18,916 nucleotides of DNA from an uncultured Clostridia bacterium (GCA_947381875.1 CANCXY010000032.1:1-18916); one strand, 5' to 3'; counted from the first letter of the stretch, positions 1 to 7,907 are shown. A program made the numbers and translations. The notes: a model not told the origin generated them from the sequence alone.

Positions 1-50
1 CGCTGCCTCTGGACTCCGCCAAAGGGGCGCAGCCCCTTTGGAAACCCATC
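1..50 (-). repeat. Family A hairpin repeat, copy A1 (cut by window edge)
   Basis: Partial copy in reverse orientation, just downstream of hemW. It holds a CCAAAGGGGC/GCCCCTTTGG stem with a GCA loop (about 20-42) and part of the CCAGAGGC stem at the window edge. It lacks the GCGCGGCAAT hairpin seen in fuller copies. With A2 it brackets hemW as an inverted pair. It may act as the 3' hairpin of the hemW transcript, although no clear U-tract follows. Confidence 0.75.
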
Positions 51-73
51 TTATTGCAAAATTTTCCGCGCGG

Positions 74-1156
74 CTACAGCAGCTCGCACAGGATGCTGTT
101 CTGCACGAGCATCCCGCGCGGGGTGAGGCGCAGGGTTTCGCCGGAGAGGACGGCCAGGCCGGTTTCCGCAAGGCGGGCGCAGAAGCGCATTTGCCGGGGT
201 GTGAACCGCACGCCGTACCGTTCCGCCAGCGTCGGGAAGGAAAGGCCCTCTGTCAGCCGGAGCCGAAGCATGATGTAGTCCTCCGCGCCGCACACGCCCT
301 GCGGTTCATACACGGCGGACGCGGCTAAGAAGGCCGCCGTCGTCCCCGCCGTGCAGAACCGGCGGCCCCGCAGGCAGCTATACGCGGCGGGGCCAAGGCC
401 GAGGTACTCGCCGCAGTCCCAATAGATGCGGTTATGGCGGCTCTCACTGCCGGGTTTTGCGAAATTGGATATTTCATACTGTGCAAACCCCAGCGCCGCC
501 ATCGTCTCCACGGCGTCCAGATAGAACGCCGCCGCCGCGTCGTCATCGGGCAGGCCGTCCGGCGGGCGTTTGCCGAAGATGGACCCCGGTTCGATCTTCA
601 AAAGATACGCACTGATATGCGAACACCCGCCCTCCGCCAGCAGCGCAAGCGTCTCCCGAAGCTCCTCACGCGTATAGTGCGGCAGCGCCAGCATCACATC
701 GCCGCTGATATTCTCAAACCCCGCCTGCCGCGCCCACGCGAGTGCGCGGCGGCTGTCCCCGGCAGTGTGCCGCCGGCCCAGCCGCGCAAGGCTTTCCCCG
801 CGCGCTGTCTGCACGCCTATCGAGATCCGATTCACGCCCGCCGCTCGGTATTCCGCAAGCAAGGCGGGCGTCAGCGTTTCCGGGTTTGCCTCGATCGTCA
901 CTTCCGCGCCCGCCCGCGGCCCGACAGCGCGAATTAAACGCGCCGCCTGCCCCCCACTCAACAGCGAGGGCGTGCCGCCGCCAAAATATAAAGTGTCAGG
1001 CCGCCCGCACCGCCCATCGGCAGCAAACCGCCCCCATTCGCGGCACAGCGCGTCAACATACGCATCCGGCACCCCGCCAGGACACGCCGCCGAATAAAAA
1101 TCACAGTACCTGCATTTACTCCGGCAGTAAGGAATATGAATATAGACGCCAAACAT
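74..1156 (-). CDS. hemW: HemW-type radical SAM protein (heme chaperone, coproporphyrinogen III oxidase-like)
   Basis: A 360-aa cytoplasmic radical SAM protein. The N-terminus carries CxxxCxxC (C11, C15, C18, in the stretch HIPYCRSKCRYC), which binds the 4Fe-4S cluster that cleaves SAM, followed by GGGTPS near residue 60. The fourth cysteine found right after this motif in true HemN (CxxxCxxCxC) is absent, which favours HemW. HemW proteins are regarded as heme-binding chaperones that insert heme into target proteins, not as coproporphyrinogen oxidases. The C-terminal third has the HemN_C-like segment with EDYIMLRLRLTEGL. Length fits the family. The ATG at 1156 has GAGGAG about 8 nt upstream. 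The gene stands alone and is divergent from glgB. The family call is firm; heme transfer is known only from relatives. Confidence 0.93.
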   Translation of the reverse strand: MFGVYIHIPYCRSKCRYCDFYSAACPGGVPDAYVDALCREWGRFAADGRCGRPDTLYFGGGTPSLLSGGQAARLIRAVGPRAGAEVTIEANPETLTPALLAEYRAAGVNRISIGVQTARGESLARLGRRHTAGDSRRALAWARQAGFENISGDVMLALPHYTREELRETLALLAEGGCSHISAYLLKIEPGSIFGKRPPDGLPDDDAAAAFYLDAVETMAALGFAQYEISNFAKPGSESRHNRIYWDCGEYLGLGPAAYSCLRGRRFCTAGTTAAFLAASAVYEPQGVCGAEDYIMLRLRLTEGLSFPTLAERYGVRFTPRQMRFCARLAETGLAVLSGETLRLTPRGMLVQNSILCELL

Positions 1157-1173
1157 CGTCGCGGCTCCTCTCC

Positions 1174-1212
1174 GAAGCGTCCGGCTCCGCCGGGGCCAAA
1201 GGGGGACGCTTC
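1174..1212 (-). other. hemW leader hairpin
   Basis: A perfect 9-bp inverted repeat (GAAGCGTCC at 1174-1182 and GGACGCTTC at 1204-1212). It begins at the inferred hemW transcription start and ends just before the GGAGAGGAG ribosome binding site. It would form a 5'-terminal mRNA hairpin. Its function is not known; mRNA stabilisation or control of translation are options. Confidence 0.6.
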
Positions 1213-1218
1213 CCCGTC

Positions 1219-1247
1219 AGTGTACCATATTCCCGGTCGTGTGTCAA
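1219..1247 (-). promoter_or_regulatory. hemW sigma-A-type promoter
   Basis: On the minus strand, TTGACA (1242-1247), a 17-bp spacer, then TACACT (1219-1224) preceded by TGG, an extended -10. The inferred start is near 1212. It reads toward hemW. This is a near-ideal match apart from the -10 hexamer. Confidence 0.75.
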
Positions 1248-1265
1248 AACGCCCGCTCCGTCAAA

Positions 1266-1383
1266 TGGGTGCGCGGCAATGAAATTGCCGCGCGTGATGG
1301 GATTCCAAAGGGGGCTTGCCCCCTTTGGCGGAGTCCAGAGGCAGAGCCTCTGGGCAGGTCCGGGTGGCGGCCCGGCGGCCTTG
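1266..1383 (+). repeat. Family A multi-hairpin repeat, copy A2
   Basis: Full copy with four successive palindromes. Stem 1 is GCGCGGCAAT/ATTGCCGCGC (1271-1293, loop GAA). Stem 2 is CCAAAGGGGG/CCCCCTTTGG (1305-1328). Stem 3 is CCAGAGGC/GCCTCTGG (1335-1353, loop AGA). Stem 4 is CCGGG/CCCGG (about 1360-1375). It lies inside the 489-bp intergenic region 1157-1645, between the divergent hemW and glgB promoters. The rest of that region (1384-1505) is AT-rich with no gene I can support. Confidence 0.85.
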
Positions 1384-1519
1384 TTATTTTTTTGTGCAAG
1401 AGTACCAGAAAGAGGCAAAAAAATTGGCGTTTATACCTAAAAAGTAAAAAAGTTTGTACAGAATAGATAAAGATTTATGCGTGTTTGGCGAGAACTTGCA
1501 TATTTTTGACAGAAAAGCC

Positions 1520-1548
1520 TTGCAATCTGCGGCAAAAATAGATATAGT
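1520..1548 (+). promoter_or_regulatory. glgB promoter
   Basis: TTGCAA (1520-1525), a 17-bp spacer, and TATAGT (1543-1548), with an AT-rich stretch upstream that could act as an UP element. The start would be near 1555, leaving a leader of about 90 nt. It probably serves the glg cluster. Confidence 0.65.
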
Positions 1549-1567
1549 ATAAGGAGAGGGATCGCAA

Positions 1568-1619
1568 GCGGGACAGGCACCTTGGGCATTGGGCGTCCGG
1601 GGCAGCCGATGGGTCCCGC
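1568..1619 (+). other. glgB leader inverted repeat
   Basis: GCGGGAC (1568-1574) and GTCCCGC (1613-1619) enclose a 38-nt GC-rich segment in the predicted glgB 5' leader, ending 14 nt before the GGAGGAG ribosome binding site (1634-1640). It does not match any riboswitch consensus I can recall. It could be a regulatory fold or simply a structured leader. Confidence 0.4.
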
Positions 1620-1645
1620 CGCGCAACAATTTTGGAGGAGCAAAC

Positions 1646-3694
1646 ATGAAACGCAGCACCAAGGCTACCCCACCGGACGTGCCGGTGTATCTGTTCAAAC
1701 AGGGCAGGAATTTTGAAAGCCAGAAATTTTTTGGCGCGCACCTCGAAACCGTTGGCGAGGAGGAGGGCGTGCGCTTCCGCGTTTGGGCGCCGCGGGCCAA
1801 AGCCGTTTCCATCGTGGGGGATTTCAACAGCTGGATCCCCTCCGCCACCCCTATGACGAATATCGACCCGCAGGGGGGCATCTGGGAACGCTTTATCCCC
1901 GGCCTCAAAGAGTTCGACATCTACAAATACTGCGTCACTACCCCGGCGGATGAGATCGTCTTTAAGGGCGACCCTTACGCGTTCCATACCGAAACGCGCC
2001 CCGCCAACTGCAGCAAGGTCTATGAGTTAGATGGCTGCTACCAGTGGACCGACGCCGCCTGGCAGCGCCGCGCCGCGCACTGCCCGCTGGATGGGCCTGT
2101 CAACATCTACGAGATGCACGCGGGAAGCTGGCGCACTTATCCAGACGGCAACCCCTTTGGATACCGGGAATTGGCGCAGGAGCTTGTCCCCTACCTCAAG
2201 GAAATGCACTATACCCATGTGGAGCTGCTGCCTGTGATGGAGTACCCCTTCGATGGGAGCTGGGGGTACCAGGTGACGGGCTATTTCGCGCCCACCAGCC
2301 GCTACGGCACCCCCGCCGACTTCATGGCGTTTGTCGACGCGTGCCACAACGCGGGGATCGGCGTCATCATGGACTGGGTGCCCGCCCATTTCCCAAAAGA
2401 TAAATTCGGCCTGTACCGCTTCGACGGCACCAACTGCTACGAGGACCAGAACCCCCTGCGCGCGGAACACCGCGAATGGGGTACGATGGTGTTCGATTAC
2501 GGCCGCCCGGAGGTGCAGAGCTTCCTGATCTCCAACGCGCTGTTCTGGCTCACCGAATACCATATCGACGGCCTGCGCGTCGATGCCGTCGCCAGCATGC
2601 TCTACCTCGACTACAACCGCCGCGACGGCGAGTGGCAGCCAAACGCGAACGGCGAGAACAAGAACTTAGAGGCCATCAACTTTTTGCAGAACCTCAACAC
2701 CGCTGTGCATGCGCGCAAACCCGGCGCAATGATGATCGCCGAGGAAAGCACCGCCTGGCCGCGCGTCTCCCACCCCGTCGAGGAAGGCGGGCTTGGTTTC
2801 AATTTCAAATGGAACATGGGCTGGATGAACGATATGCTCAGCTATATGAGTACCGACCCGCTTTTCCGCGCGGGCAGCCACAATAAAGTGACGTTCAGCT
2901 TCTTCTATGCGTTCAGCGAAAACTTCGTGCTGCCCATCAGCCATGACGAGGTCGTACATGGCAAGTGCAGCCTTATCAACAAAATGCCCGGCGACTACGA
3001 CCACAAATTCGCGGGCCTGCGCACATTCTACGGTTACATGATGACGCATCCGGGCAAGAAACTGCTGTTCATGGGGCAGGAGTTCGCCCAGTTCATCGAA
3101 TGGAACGAAAAACAGCAGCTCGACTGGCTCCTGCTCCAGTATGACCGGCACGCCCAGATGCGGGAGTATGTGCGTCAGCTCAACACCCTCTATACCGAAA
3201 CGCCCGCCCTCTGGGAGGACGACTTCACCTGGGACGGGTTCCAGTGGATTGTGCCAGACGACTCCTCACAGAGCATCGTCGTGTTCCTGCGGCGCGATAA
3301 GAAGGGCAATGAGATCATTTCCGTCTGCAACTTCGCGCCCGTCCTGCGCCCGGATTACCGCTTCGGCGTGCCGCGCCTGGGCACTTACAGCGAACTGCTC
3401 AATTCCGACGATGCCGCTTTCGGCGGCACCGGCGAACACAACGAACCCGTCAAGGCCGAGGAAACGCCCATGCACGGCTTCGATTACAGTATTTCCGTGC
3501 GCATCCCGCCCATGAGTACTATGATTTTGCGCACACCTAAGCCGCTGCCGAAACCAAAGCCGAAGGAAAAGGACGCCGCGGACGCAAAAGCCGGCGCGGC
3601 CAAGGAAAAAGCCGTGGAAGCAACCGCCGCCCCAAAGGCCGAAACAGCCGATGAGGCACAGGAACCATCAGGCAAACAGGCGAAGGACGATTGA
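1646..3694 (+). CDS. glgB: 1,4-alpha-glucan branching enzyme
   Basis: A 682-aa cytoplasmic enzyme that cuts alpha-1,4 chains and re-attaches them through alpha-1,6 bonds to branch glycogen. An N-terminal CBM48-like domain (VRFRVWAPRAKAVSIVGDFN, about residues 40-60) is followed by the GH13 barrel. The catalytic triad is visible: nucleophile D313 (DGLRVDAV), acid/base E366 (MIAEES) and D434 (SHDEVVH). The 53- and 68-residue spacings equal those of E. coli GlgB (D405, E458, D526). The ATG at 1646 is chosen because GGAGGAG lies at 1634-1640; the frame is open upstream to a TTG without a good site. The last 50 or so residues are an unusual Pro/Lys then Ala/Lys/Glu-rich low-complexity tail absent from typical members. 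It heads the glgBCDA cluster. Confidence 0.96.
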   Translation: MKRSTKATPPDVPVYLFKQGRNFESQKFFGAHLETVGEEEGVRFRVWAPRAKAVSIVGDFNSWIPSATPMTNIDPQGGIWERFIPGLKEFDIYKYCVTTPADEIVFKGDPYAFHTETRPANCSKVYELDGCYQWTDAAWQRRAAHCPLDGPVNIYEMHAGSWRTYPDGNPFGYRELAQELVPYLKEMHYTHVELLPVMEYPFDGSWGYQVTGYFAPTSRYGTPADFMAFVDACHNAGIGVIMDWVPAHFPKDKFGLYRFDGTNCYEDQNPLRAEHREWGTMVFDYGRPEVQSFLISNALFWLTEYHIDGLRVDAVASMLYLDYNRRDGEWQPNANGENKNLEAINFLQNLNTAVHARKPGAMMIAEESTAWPRVSHPVEEGGLGFNFKWNMGWMNDMLSYMSTDPLFRAGSHNKVTFSFFYAFSENFVLPISHDEVVHGKCSLINKMPGDYDHKFAGLRTFYGYMMTHPGKKLLFMGQEFAQFIEWNEKQQLDWLLLQYDRHAQMREYVRQLNTLYTETPALWEDDFTWDGFQWIVPDDSSQSIVVFLRRDKKGNEIISVCNFAPVLRPDYRFGVPRLGTYSELLNSDDAAFGGTGEHNEPVKAEETPMHGFDYSISVRIPPMSTMILRTPKPLPKPKPKEKDAADAKAGAAKEKAVEATAAPKAETADEAQEPSGKQAKDD

Positions 3695-3727
3695 CAGAAT
3701 CGTTTTGCGCCTTTTGAACCCCGCACA

Positions 3728-3747
3728 CCCGCCTCTCCACAGGCGGG
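3728..3747 (+). other. Hairpin in the glgB-glgC spacer
   Basis: CCCGCCT/AGGCGGG stem with a 6-nt loop, 33 bp after the glgB stop. No T-tract follows, so it is not a convincing terminator. It may be a processing or stability hairpin within the operon transcript. Confidence 0.4.
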
Positions 3748-3770
3748 CGCGGGAGATACCATAAAAAAAC

Positions 3771-3834
3771 GGATGGCGGCGTCCGCCCCTTTATGAGGCA
3801 AGGGGTATCGCTGTATAGGGGTGCGCGGCCATCC
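3771..3834 (+). other. Structured leader before glgC
   Basis: GGATGGC (3771-3777) pairs with GCCATCC (3828-3834), just ahead of the glgC ribosome binding site. Inside, CCCCT (3786-3790) can pair with either of two AGGGG tracts (about 3801-3805 and 3817-3821), so two exclusive folds are possible. The segment AGGGGTGCGCGGC near 3817 also matches the start of Family A copy A5, so part of it may be a decayed repeat. Confidence 0.4.
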
Positions 3835-3850
3835 ACAAGGGGAGAAAGCC

Positions 3851-5065
3851 ATGAAGGAATGTATTGCCATGCTGCTGGCTGGAGGTCAGGGTTCGCGCTT
3901 ATACGCCCTTACCAAAAAGCTGGCAAAGCCCGCTGTGCCGTTCGGCGGCAAGTACCGCATCATTGATTTCCCGCTGTCCAACTGCGTCAACTCCGGCATT
4001 GATACGGTCGGTATCCTCACGCAGTATCAGCCGCTTCTGCTGAATGAGTACATCGGCAACGGCCAGCCCTGGGACCTCGACCGCCTGTATGGCGGCGTTC
4101 ATGTGCTGCCGCCCTACCAGACAGCTACCGGCTCGGACTGGTACAAGGGCACCGCCAACGCCATCTATCAGAACATCAACTTTATCGAACGCTATGACCC
4201 GCAGTATGTGATCATCCTCTCCGGCGACCACATCTACAAAATGGACTACGCCAAAATGCTCGCTTTCCATAAGGAGAAAAACGCCGACTGCACCATCGCC
4301 GTGCTGGAAGTGCCCTGGGAGGAAGCGCCGCGCTTTGGTATCATGACGGCAGATAAGGATGGCTTCATCACCAAGTTTGCCGAGAAACCGAAGAACCCGG
4401 AATCCAATTTGGCTTCTATGGGTATCTACATCTTTACATGGGAAAAGCTGCGCCAGTACCTCACCGAGGATGAGGCCGACAAGACCTCCTCCAACGACTT
4501 CGGCAAGAACATCATCCCCAATATGCTGGGCGACAAGCAGCGCATGGTCGCCTACCCGTTCGAGGGCTACTGGAAAGACGTGGGCACCATCGACAGCCTG
4601 TGGGAAGCCAATATGGACCTGCTGGATCCGAACGTGCCGCTGGACGTGTGGGACCCCGAATGGAAAATCTATTCCCGCACTTCCGGGTGCCCGGGCCACT
4701 ATATCGGCACGGACGCGCATGTAGATAATTCCATGCTCACCGAGGGCTGCTTTGTCGAAGGCACCGTGGCGAACAGCGTGCTGTTTGCCGAGGCGAAGGT
4801 CGCGAAGGGCGCGACGGTCGAATCCACCATCCTGATGCCCGGCGCGGTCGTCGAGGAGGGCGCGGAGGTGTACTACTCCATCATCGCCGAGGATGTTACG
4901 ATCCGCAAGGGCGCTGTCGTGGGCGCGCGGCCCGAAAATGTCGAGGACAAATCCAAATGGGGCGTCGCCGTGGTGGGCGAGCATGTCACTATCGGCAAAA
5001 ACGCCAAGGTCGGCCCCAAGGCGATGCTTGAAAAAGACGTACAGGACGGTGAGAACTTATGGTAA
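3851..5065 (+). CDS. glgC: Glucose-1-phosphate adenylyltransferase, catalytic subunit
   Basis: A 404-aa enzyme making ADP-glucose and pyrophosphate from ATP and glucose-1-phosphate, the committed step of bacterial glycogen synthesis. The N-terminal nucleotidyltransferase domain starts MLLAGGQGSRL (the GGxGxRL nucleotide loop, residues 7-17), with PFGGKYRIIDF, SGDHIYKMDY near residue 130 and GYWKDVGT near 240. The C-terminal third is a left-handed beta-helix with hexapeptide-like repeats. The ATG at 3851 is chosen over the in-frame GTG at 3821 because GGGGAGAAAG precedes it and MKECIAM is the usual family N-terminus. Its stop overlaps the glgD start by 7 bp (ATGGTAA), implying translational coupling and matched subunit supply. 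Confidence 0.96.
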   Translation: MKECIAMLLAGGQGSRLYALTKKLAKPAVPFGGKYRIIDFPLSNCVNSGIDTVGILTQYQPLLLNEYIGNGQPWDLDRLYGGVHVLPPYQTATGSDWYKGTANAIYQNINFIERYDPQYVIILSGDHIYKMDYAKMLAFHKEKNADCTIAVLEVPWEEAPRFGIMTADKDGFITKFAEKPKNPESNLASMGIYIFTWEKLRQYLTEDEADKTSSNDFGKNIIPNMLGDKQRMVAYPFEGYWKDVGTIDSLWEANMDLLDPNVPLDVWDPEWKIYSRTSGCPGHYIGTDAHVDNSMLTEGCFVEGTVANSVLFAEAKVAKGATVESTILMPGAVVEEGAEVYYSIIAEDVTIRKGAVVGARPENVEDKSKWGVAVVGEHVTIGKNAKVGPKAMLEKDVQDGENLW

Positions 5066-6180
5066 ACATCAATGCGTTGGGTGTTATCTTCCCCAACACC
5101 TATGACGACCTCATCCCGCAGCTGACGCAGCACCGCACGATGGCCTCCGTGCCGTTCGGCGGGCGCTACCGCATGATCGACTTCACGCTCTCCGGCATGG
5201 TGAACGCCGGGATCGAGAATGTCACCGTCATCGCGAAGAAGAACTACCATTCCCTGATGGACCACCTCGGCTCAGGCCGCGAATGGGACTTGGTGCGCAA
5301 GCGCGGCGGCCTGAACATCGTGCCGCCCTACGCGCAGTCGCACAACAAGCAATATCATGGCCGCGTGGAGGCGCTGAACAGCATTATCGGCTACCTCTCG
5401 CAGCAGCGGGAAAAGTATGTCGTACTCAGCGACTGCAACGTTGCGGCGGCTGTCAATTATGCCAAGCTGATCGACGCGCATATCCAGAGCGGCGCAAACG
5501 TGACGATGGTGTATGAGCGTTCCGAGATCGCCCCCGCGCTCATGACGGCAAACTACACCTTTACGATGGACGACACAAACCGTATCACCGAGATCCGCTG
5601 GAACGACTACCGCACCGGCGTACAGAACCTTTCGATGGGTCTGATCGTGATGGACCGTGAGGAACTGATCGCAATGGTAAAGGACGCCGTGGTGCGCAAT
5701 CTGCTGTACCTGGAACGCGATATTTTAGGCCAGAGCCTCGCGAAGCTGAAGGTACAGGGTTACTGCTACGAGGGCTACCGTGGCCGCATTTACGACGTCC
5801 AGAGCTACTTTGACGAGAACATGCGCCTGCTGAACCCGGAAAACGTGACGGCGCTGTTCCCCGCCGACCGCCCGGTCTATACGAAAGTGCGTGATGAAGC
5901 GCCTGTGCGCTACGCGATGGACTGCCGCGTCCACCGGTGCCTGGTGGCGGACGGGTGCATCATTGAGGGCGAAGTGGAAAACTGCATCGTGTTCCGCGGC
6001 GTCAAGATCAGCCGCGGCGCGGTGGTGAAGAACTGCGTGCTGATGCAGGGCACGGTCGTGGAGGCAAACGTGAAGATGGACCATATCGTCACCGATAAAA
6101 ACGTTACCATCACCACCAACCGCATCCTGCGCGGAAACGAGGCTTTCCCCGTCTATGTGGAGAAGAGCACGATCGTTTAA
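5059..6180 (+). CDS. glgD: GlgD, non-catalytic partner of ADP-glucose pyrophosphorylase
   Basis: A 373-aa paralogue of GlgC. It keeps VPFGGRYRMIDF, YHSLMDHLGSGREWDL and a C-terminal beta-helix. The N-terminal GGxGxRL loop is replaced by VIFPNTYDDLIPQL, so it lacks the nucleotide-binding signature. In Firmicutes, GlgD is known to form a GlgC/GlgD complex and change GlgC activity while being inactive or nearly so alone. The 7-bp overlap with glgC fits a heteromer. The glgD stop is followed 10 bp later by Family B hairpin B1 and then by glgA. Confidence 0.95.
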   Translation: MVNINALGVIFPNTYDDLIPQLTQHRTMASVPFGGRYRMIDFTLSGMVNAGIENVTVIAKKNYHSLMDHLGSGREWDLVRKRGGLNIVPPYAQSHNKQYHGRVEALNSIIGYLSQQREKYVVLSDCNVAAAVNYAKLIDAHIQSGANVTMVYERSEIAPALMTANYTFTMDDTNRITEIRWNDYRTGVQNLSMGLIVMDREELIAMVKDAVVRNLLYLERDILGQSLAKLKVQGYCYEGYRGRIYDVQSYFDENMRLLNPENVTALFPADRPVYTKVRDEAPVRYAMDCRVHRCLVADGCIIEGEVENCIVFRGVKISRGAVVKNCVLMQGTVVEANVKMDHIVTDKNVTITTNRILRGNEAFPVYVEKSTIV

Positions 6181-6189
6181 TGGAGGCAT

Positions 6190-6220
6190 ATATTTCCCCG
6201 CCCGCAGGGCGGGGAAATAT
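6190..6220 (+). repeat. Family B hairpin, copy B1 (before glgA)
   Basis: Perfect 14-bp stem ATATTTCCCCGCCC/GGGCGGGGAAATAT with a GCA loop, in the 100-bp glgD-glgA gap and about 45 nt before the glgA ribosome binding site. It is followed by A7 and T5 runs. A weak TTTTGT-17-TACAAT pair (6232-6260) lies after it, but the start it implies would fall within the ribosome binding site. Confidence 0.85.
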
Positions 6221-6280
6221 CTAAAAAAACTTTTTGTGTCCGCCCCATTCCCCGTACAATGAAAAGGAGGATTGAACCCC

Positions 6281-7705
6281 ATGAACATTCTGTTCTGCGC
6301 CAGTGAGGTCGCGCCGTTTGCCACTTCCGGCGGCCTGGGCGATGTAGCGGGCAGCCTGCCCCACGCCCTGTGCGCCGCCAAGGCGGATTGCCGCGTCATC
6401 ATGCCGCTGTACGGCGATATGAAGCCCGAATACCGTGAGAAACTTACTTATCTGACCAATTACACGGTGCCCGTCGGCTGGCGCAGTCAGTACTGCGGCC
6501 TGTTTGAGATGGAACACGACGGCGTAACGTACTATTTCCTCGACAACGAGTACTATTTCAAGCGTTCCGGCCTGTATGGCTACTATGACGACGGCGAGCG
6601 CTTCGCGTTCTTCTCCCGCGCCATTCTGGAAACGCTGTTCTATCTCGATTTCACGCCGGATGTGATCCACGCCAACGACTGGCAGACGGCGCTTGTGCCG
6701 GTCTATCTGAACCTGTACTACCGCCATATTGACAAGTTCCGCAATATCAAGACGGTGTTTACCATCCACAATATCCAGTACCAGGGAAAATACGGCATGG
6801 AGATTCTGGAAGATACCGTCGCCATCGGGCGCAAGGACGCGCATCTTGTGGAGTATGATAAGTGCGTCAACTTTATGAAGGGCGCGATTGAATGCGCGGA
6901 CAAGGTAACGACGGTTTCGCCGTCCTACGCAAATGAAATACTCGACCCCTGGTTCAGTCACGGGCTGGACGACCTGCTGCGCCAGAAACAGTATAAGCTG
7001 TGCGGCATCCTGAACGGCATTGACGTGAAGGGCTACAACCCCGCCACCGACCCCAATATTGCCGAGAAATTCGATGCCGCCACTTTCCCCGCCCACAAAC
7101 TCGCCTGCAAAAAGGACCTTCAGGCGGAGTTTGGCCTGCACGACTGGCCCGTGCCCGTCGTGGGCATGGTGACGCGCCTGGCCGGGCACAAGGGGCTTGA
7201 CCTCGTGCGCTGTGTGGCGCAGGAGATTGTCAACAACGGCATGCAGTTGGCGGTACTGGGCACTGGCGAAGCGGAATATGAGCAGTTCTTCGGCGAGCTG
7301 GCCGCGCGTAACCCCGGTTCCGTAGGCGTAAAGATTGCGTTTGTCCCGGCACTGGCGCGCAAAGTATACGCGGGCGCAGATATGTTCCTGATGCCCTCCA
7401 AATCCGAGCCGTGCGGCCTTTCCCAGATGGTCGCGCTGCGGTACGGCACCATTCCTATCGTCCGTGAGACGGGCGGCCTGCGCGATTCCATCCACGATTC
7501 CGGCGATGGCAAGGGCAACGGCTTCACTTTCAGCAGCTATAACGCGCATGACATGCTGAACGCCGTCCTGCGCGCCAAAGCCGGCTTTGAGAACCAGGAA
7601 GGCTGGCAGATGCTGGTGAAGCGCGCTATGGAGTGCGATTTTAGCTGGAACGCCAGCGCTAAGCAGTATATGGACATGTACGAGCAGGTATATCAGCTCT
7701 GGTAA
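6281..7705 (+). CDS. glgA: Glycogen synthase (ADP-glucose)
   Basis: A 474-aa GT5-family, GT-B-fold enzyme that extends alpha-1,4-glucan chains from ADP-glucose. The N-terminal domain begins MNILFCASEVAPFATSGGLGDVAGSLP; later come HANDWQTALVPVY, VFTIHNIQYQGKYG and, in the C-terminal domain, PSKSEPCGLSQM and RETGGLRDSI (sugar-nucleotide site). The start is ATG 6281, with AAAGGAGG ending 10 nt upstream; the in-frame TTG at 6272 abuts that site and is unlikely. The usual KxGG lysine is replaced (TSGG). It closes the glg cluster and is followed by a strong terminator. Confidence 0.95.
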   Translation: MNILFCASEVAPFATSGGLGDVAGSLPHALCAAKADCRVIMPLYGDMKPEYREKLTYLTNYTVPVGWRSQYCGLFEMEHDGVTYYFLDNEYYFKRSGLYGYYDDGERFAFFSRAILETLFYLDFTPDVIHANDWQTALVPVYLNLYYRHIDKFRNIKTVFTIHNIQYQGKYGMEILEDTVAIGRKDAHLVEYDKCVNFMKGAIECADKVTTVSPSYANEILDPWFSHGLDDLLRQKQYKLCGILNGIDVKGYNPATDPNIAEKFDAATFPAHKLACKKDLQAEFGLHDWPVPVVGMVTRLAGHKGLDLVRCVAQEIVNNGMQLAVLGTGEAEYEQFFGELAARNPGSVGVKIAFVPALARKVYAGADMFLMPSKSEPCGLSQMVALRYGTIPIVRETGGLRDSIHDSGDGKGNGFTFSSYNAHDMLNAVLRAKAGFENQEGWQMLVKRAMECDFSWNASAKQYMDMYEQVYQLW

Positions 7706-7726
7706 AACAACCCAAACACATTACGC

Positions 7727-7758
7727 GGTACAGGGCCTCATCCGCCCTGTGCCTTTTT
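7727..7758 (+). terminator. Rho-independent terminator after glgA
   Basis: GGTACAGGGC/GCCCTGTGCC stem (one G-U pair) with a 7-nt loop and a TTTTTC tail, 21 bp after the glgA stop. It ends the glg transcript. Confidence 0.85.
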
Positions 7759-7761
7759 CAG

Positions 7762-7907
7762 CCGGGCTGCCGCCCCAAAGGGCGCTGCCCTTTGGAATCC
7801 TGCCGGGCGCTGCCCGAACCTGCCAGAGGCTCTGCCTCTGGACTCCGCCAAAGGGGGCAAGCCCCCTTTGGAAACCCATCACGCGCGGCAATTTCATTGC
7901 CGCGCAC
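7762..7907 (-). repeat. Family A multi-hairpin repeat, copy A3 (longest)
   Basis: Reverse-oriented copy with five palindromes. They are CCAAAGGG/CCCTTTGG (7775-7795), CGGGC/GCCCG (7804-7816), CCAGAGGC/GCCTCTGG (7823-7841), CCAAAGGGGG/CCCCCTTTGG (7848-7871) and GCGCGGCAAT/ATTGCCGCGC (7883-7905). It carries two versions of the CCAAAG stem, one with 3 and one with 5 G-C pairs in its core. It starts right after the glgA terminator. Confidence 0.85.

Noticed and set aside
1266..1383. CRISPR array
   Set aside because: Family A and B repeats are dispersed over kilobases, in both orientations, without regular spacers or cas genes.
434..1440. Long plus-strand open frames opposite hemW
   Set aside because: Arg/Ala/Pro-rich translations without domains, antisense to a well-supported gene; typical high-GC shadows.
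1568..1619. Riboswitch in the glgB leader
   Set aside because: No match to a riboswitch core I can recall; kept only as an inverted repeat.
1384..1987. Minus-strand frames across the glgB promoter and start
   Set aside because: They cross the promoter, the leader and the CBM48 coding part; no conserved motif.
6272..6283. TTG start for glgA
   Set aside because: It is only one base after the AGGAGG site; ATG 6281 has proper spacing.
6221..7549. 442-codon minus-strand frame opposite glgA
   Set aside because: No recognisable family, no ribosome binding site, and glgA is certain on the other strand. The same reasoning removes the minus-strand frames at 2027-2563, 2666-3151 and 3899-4984.
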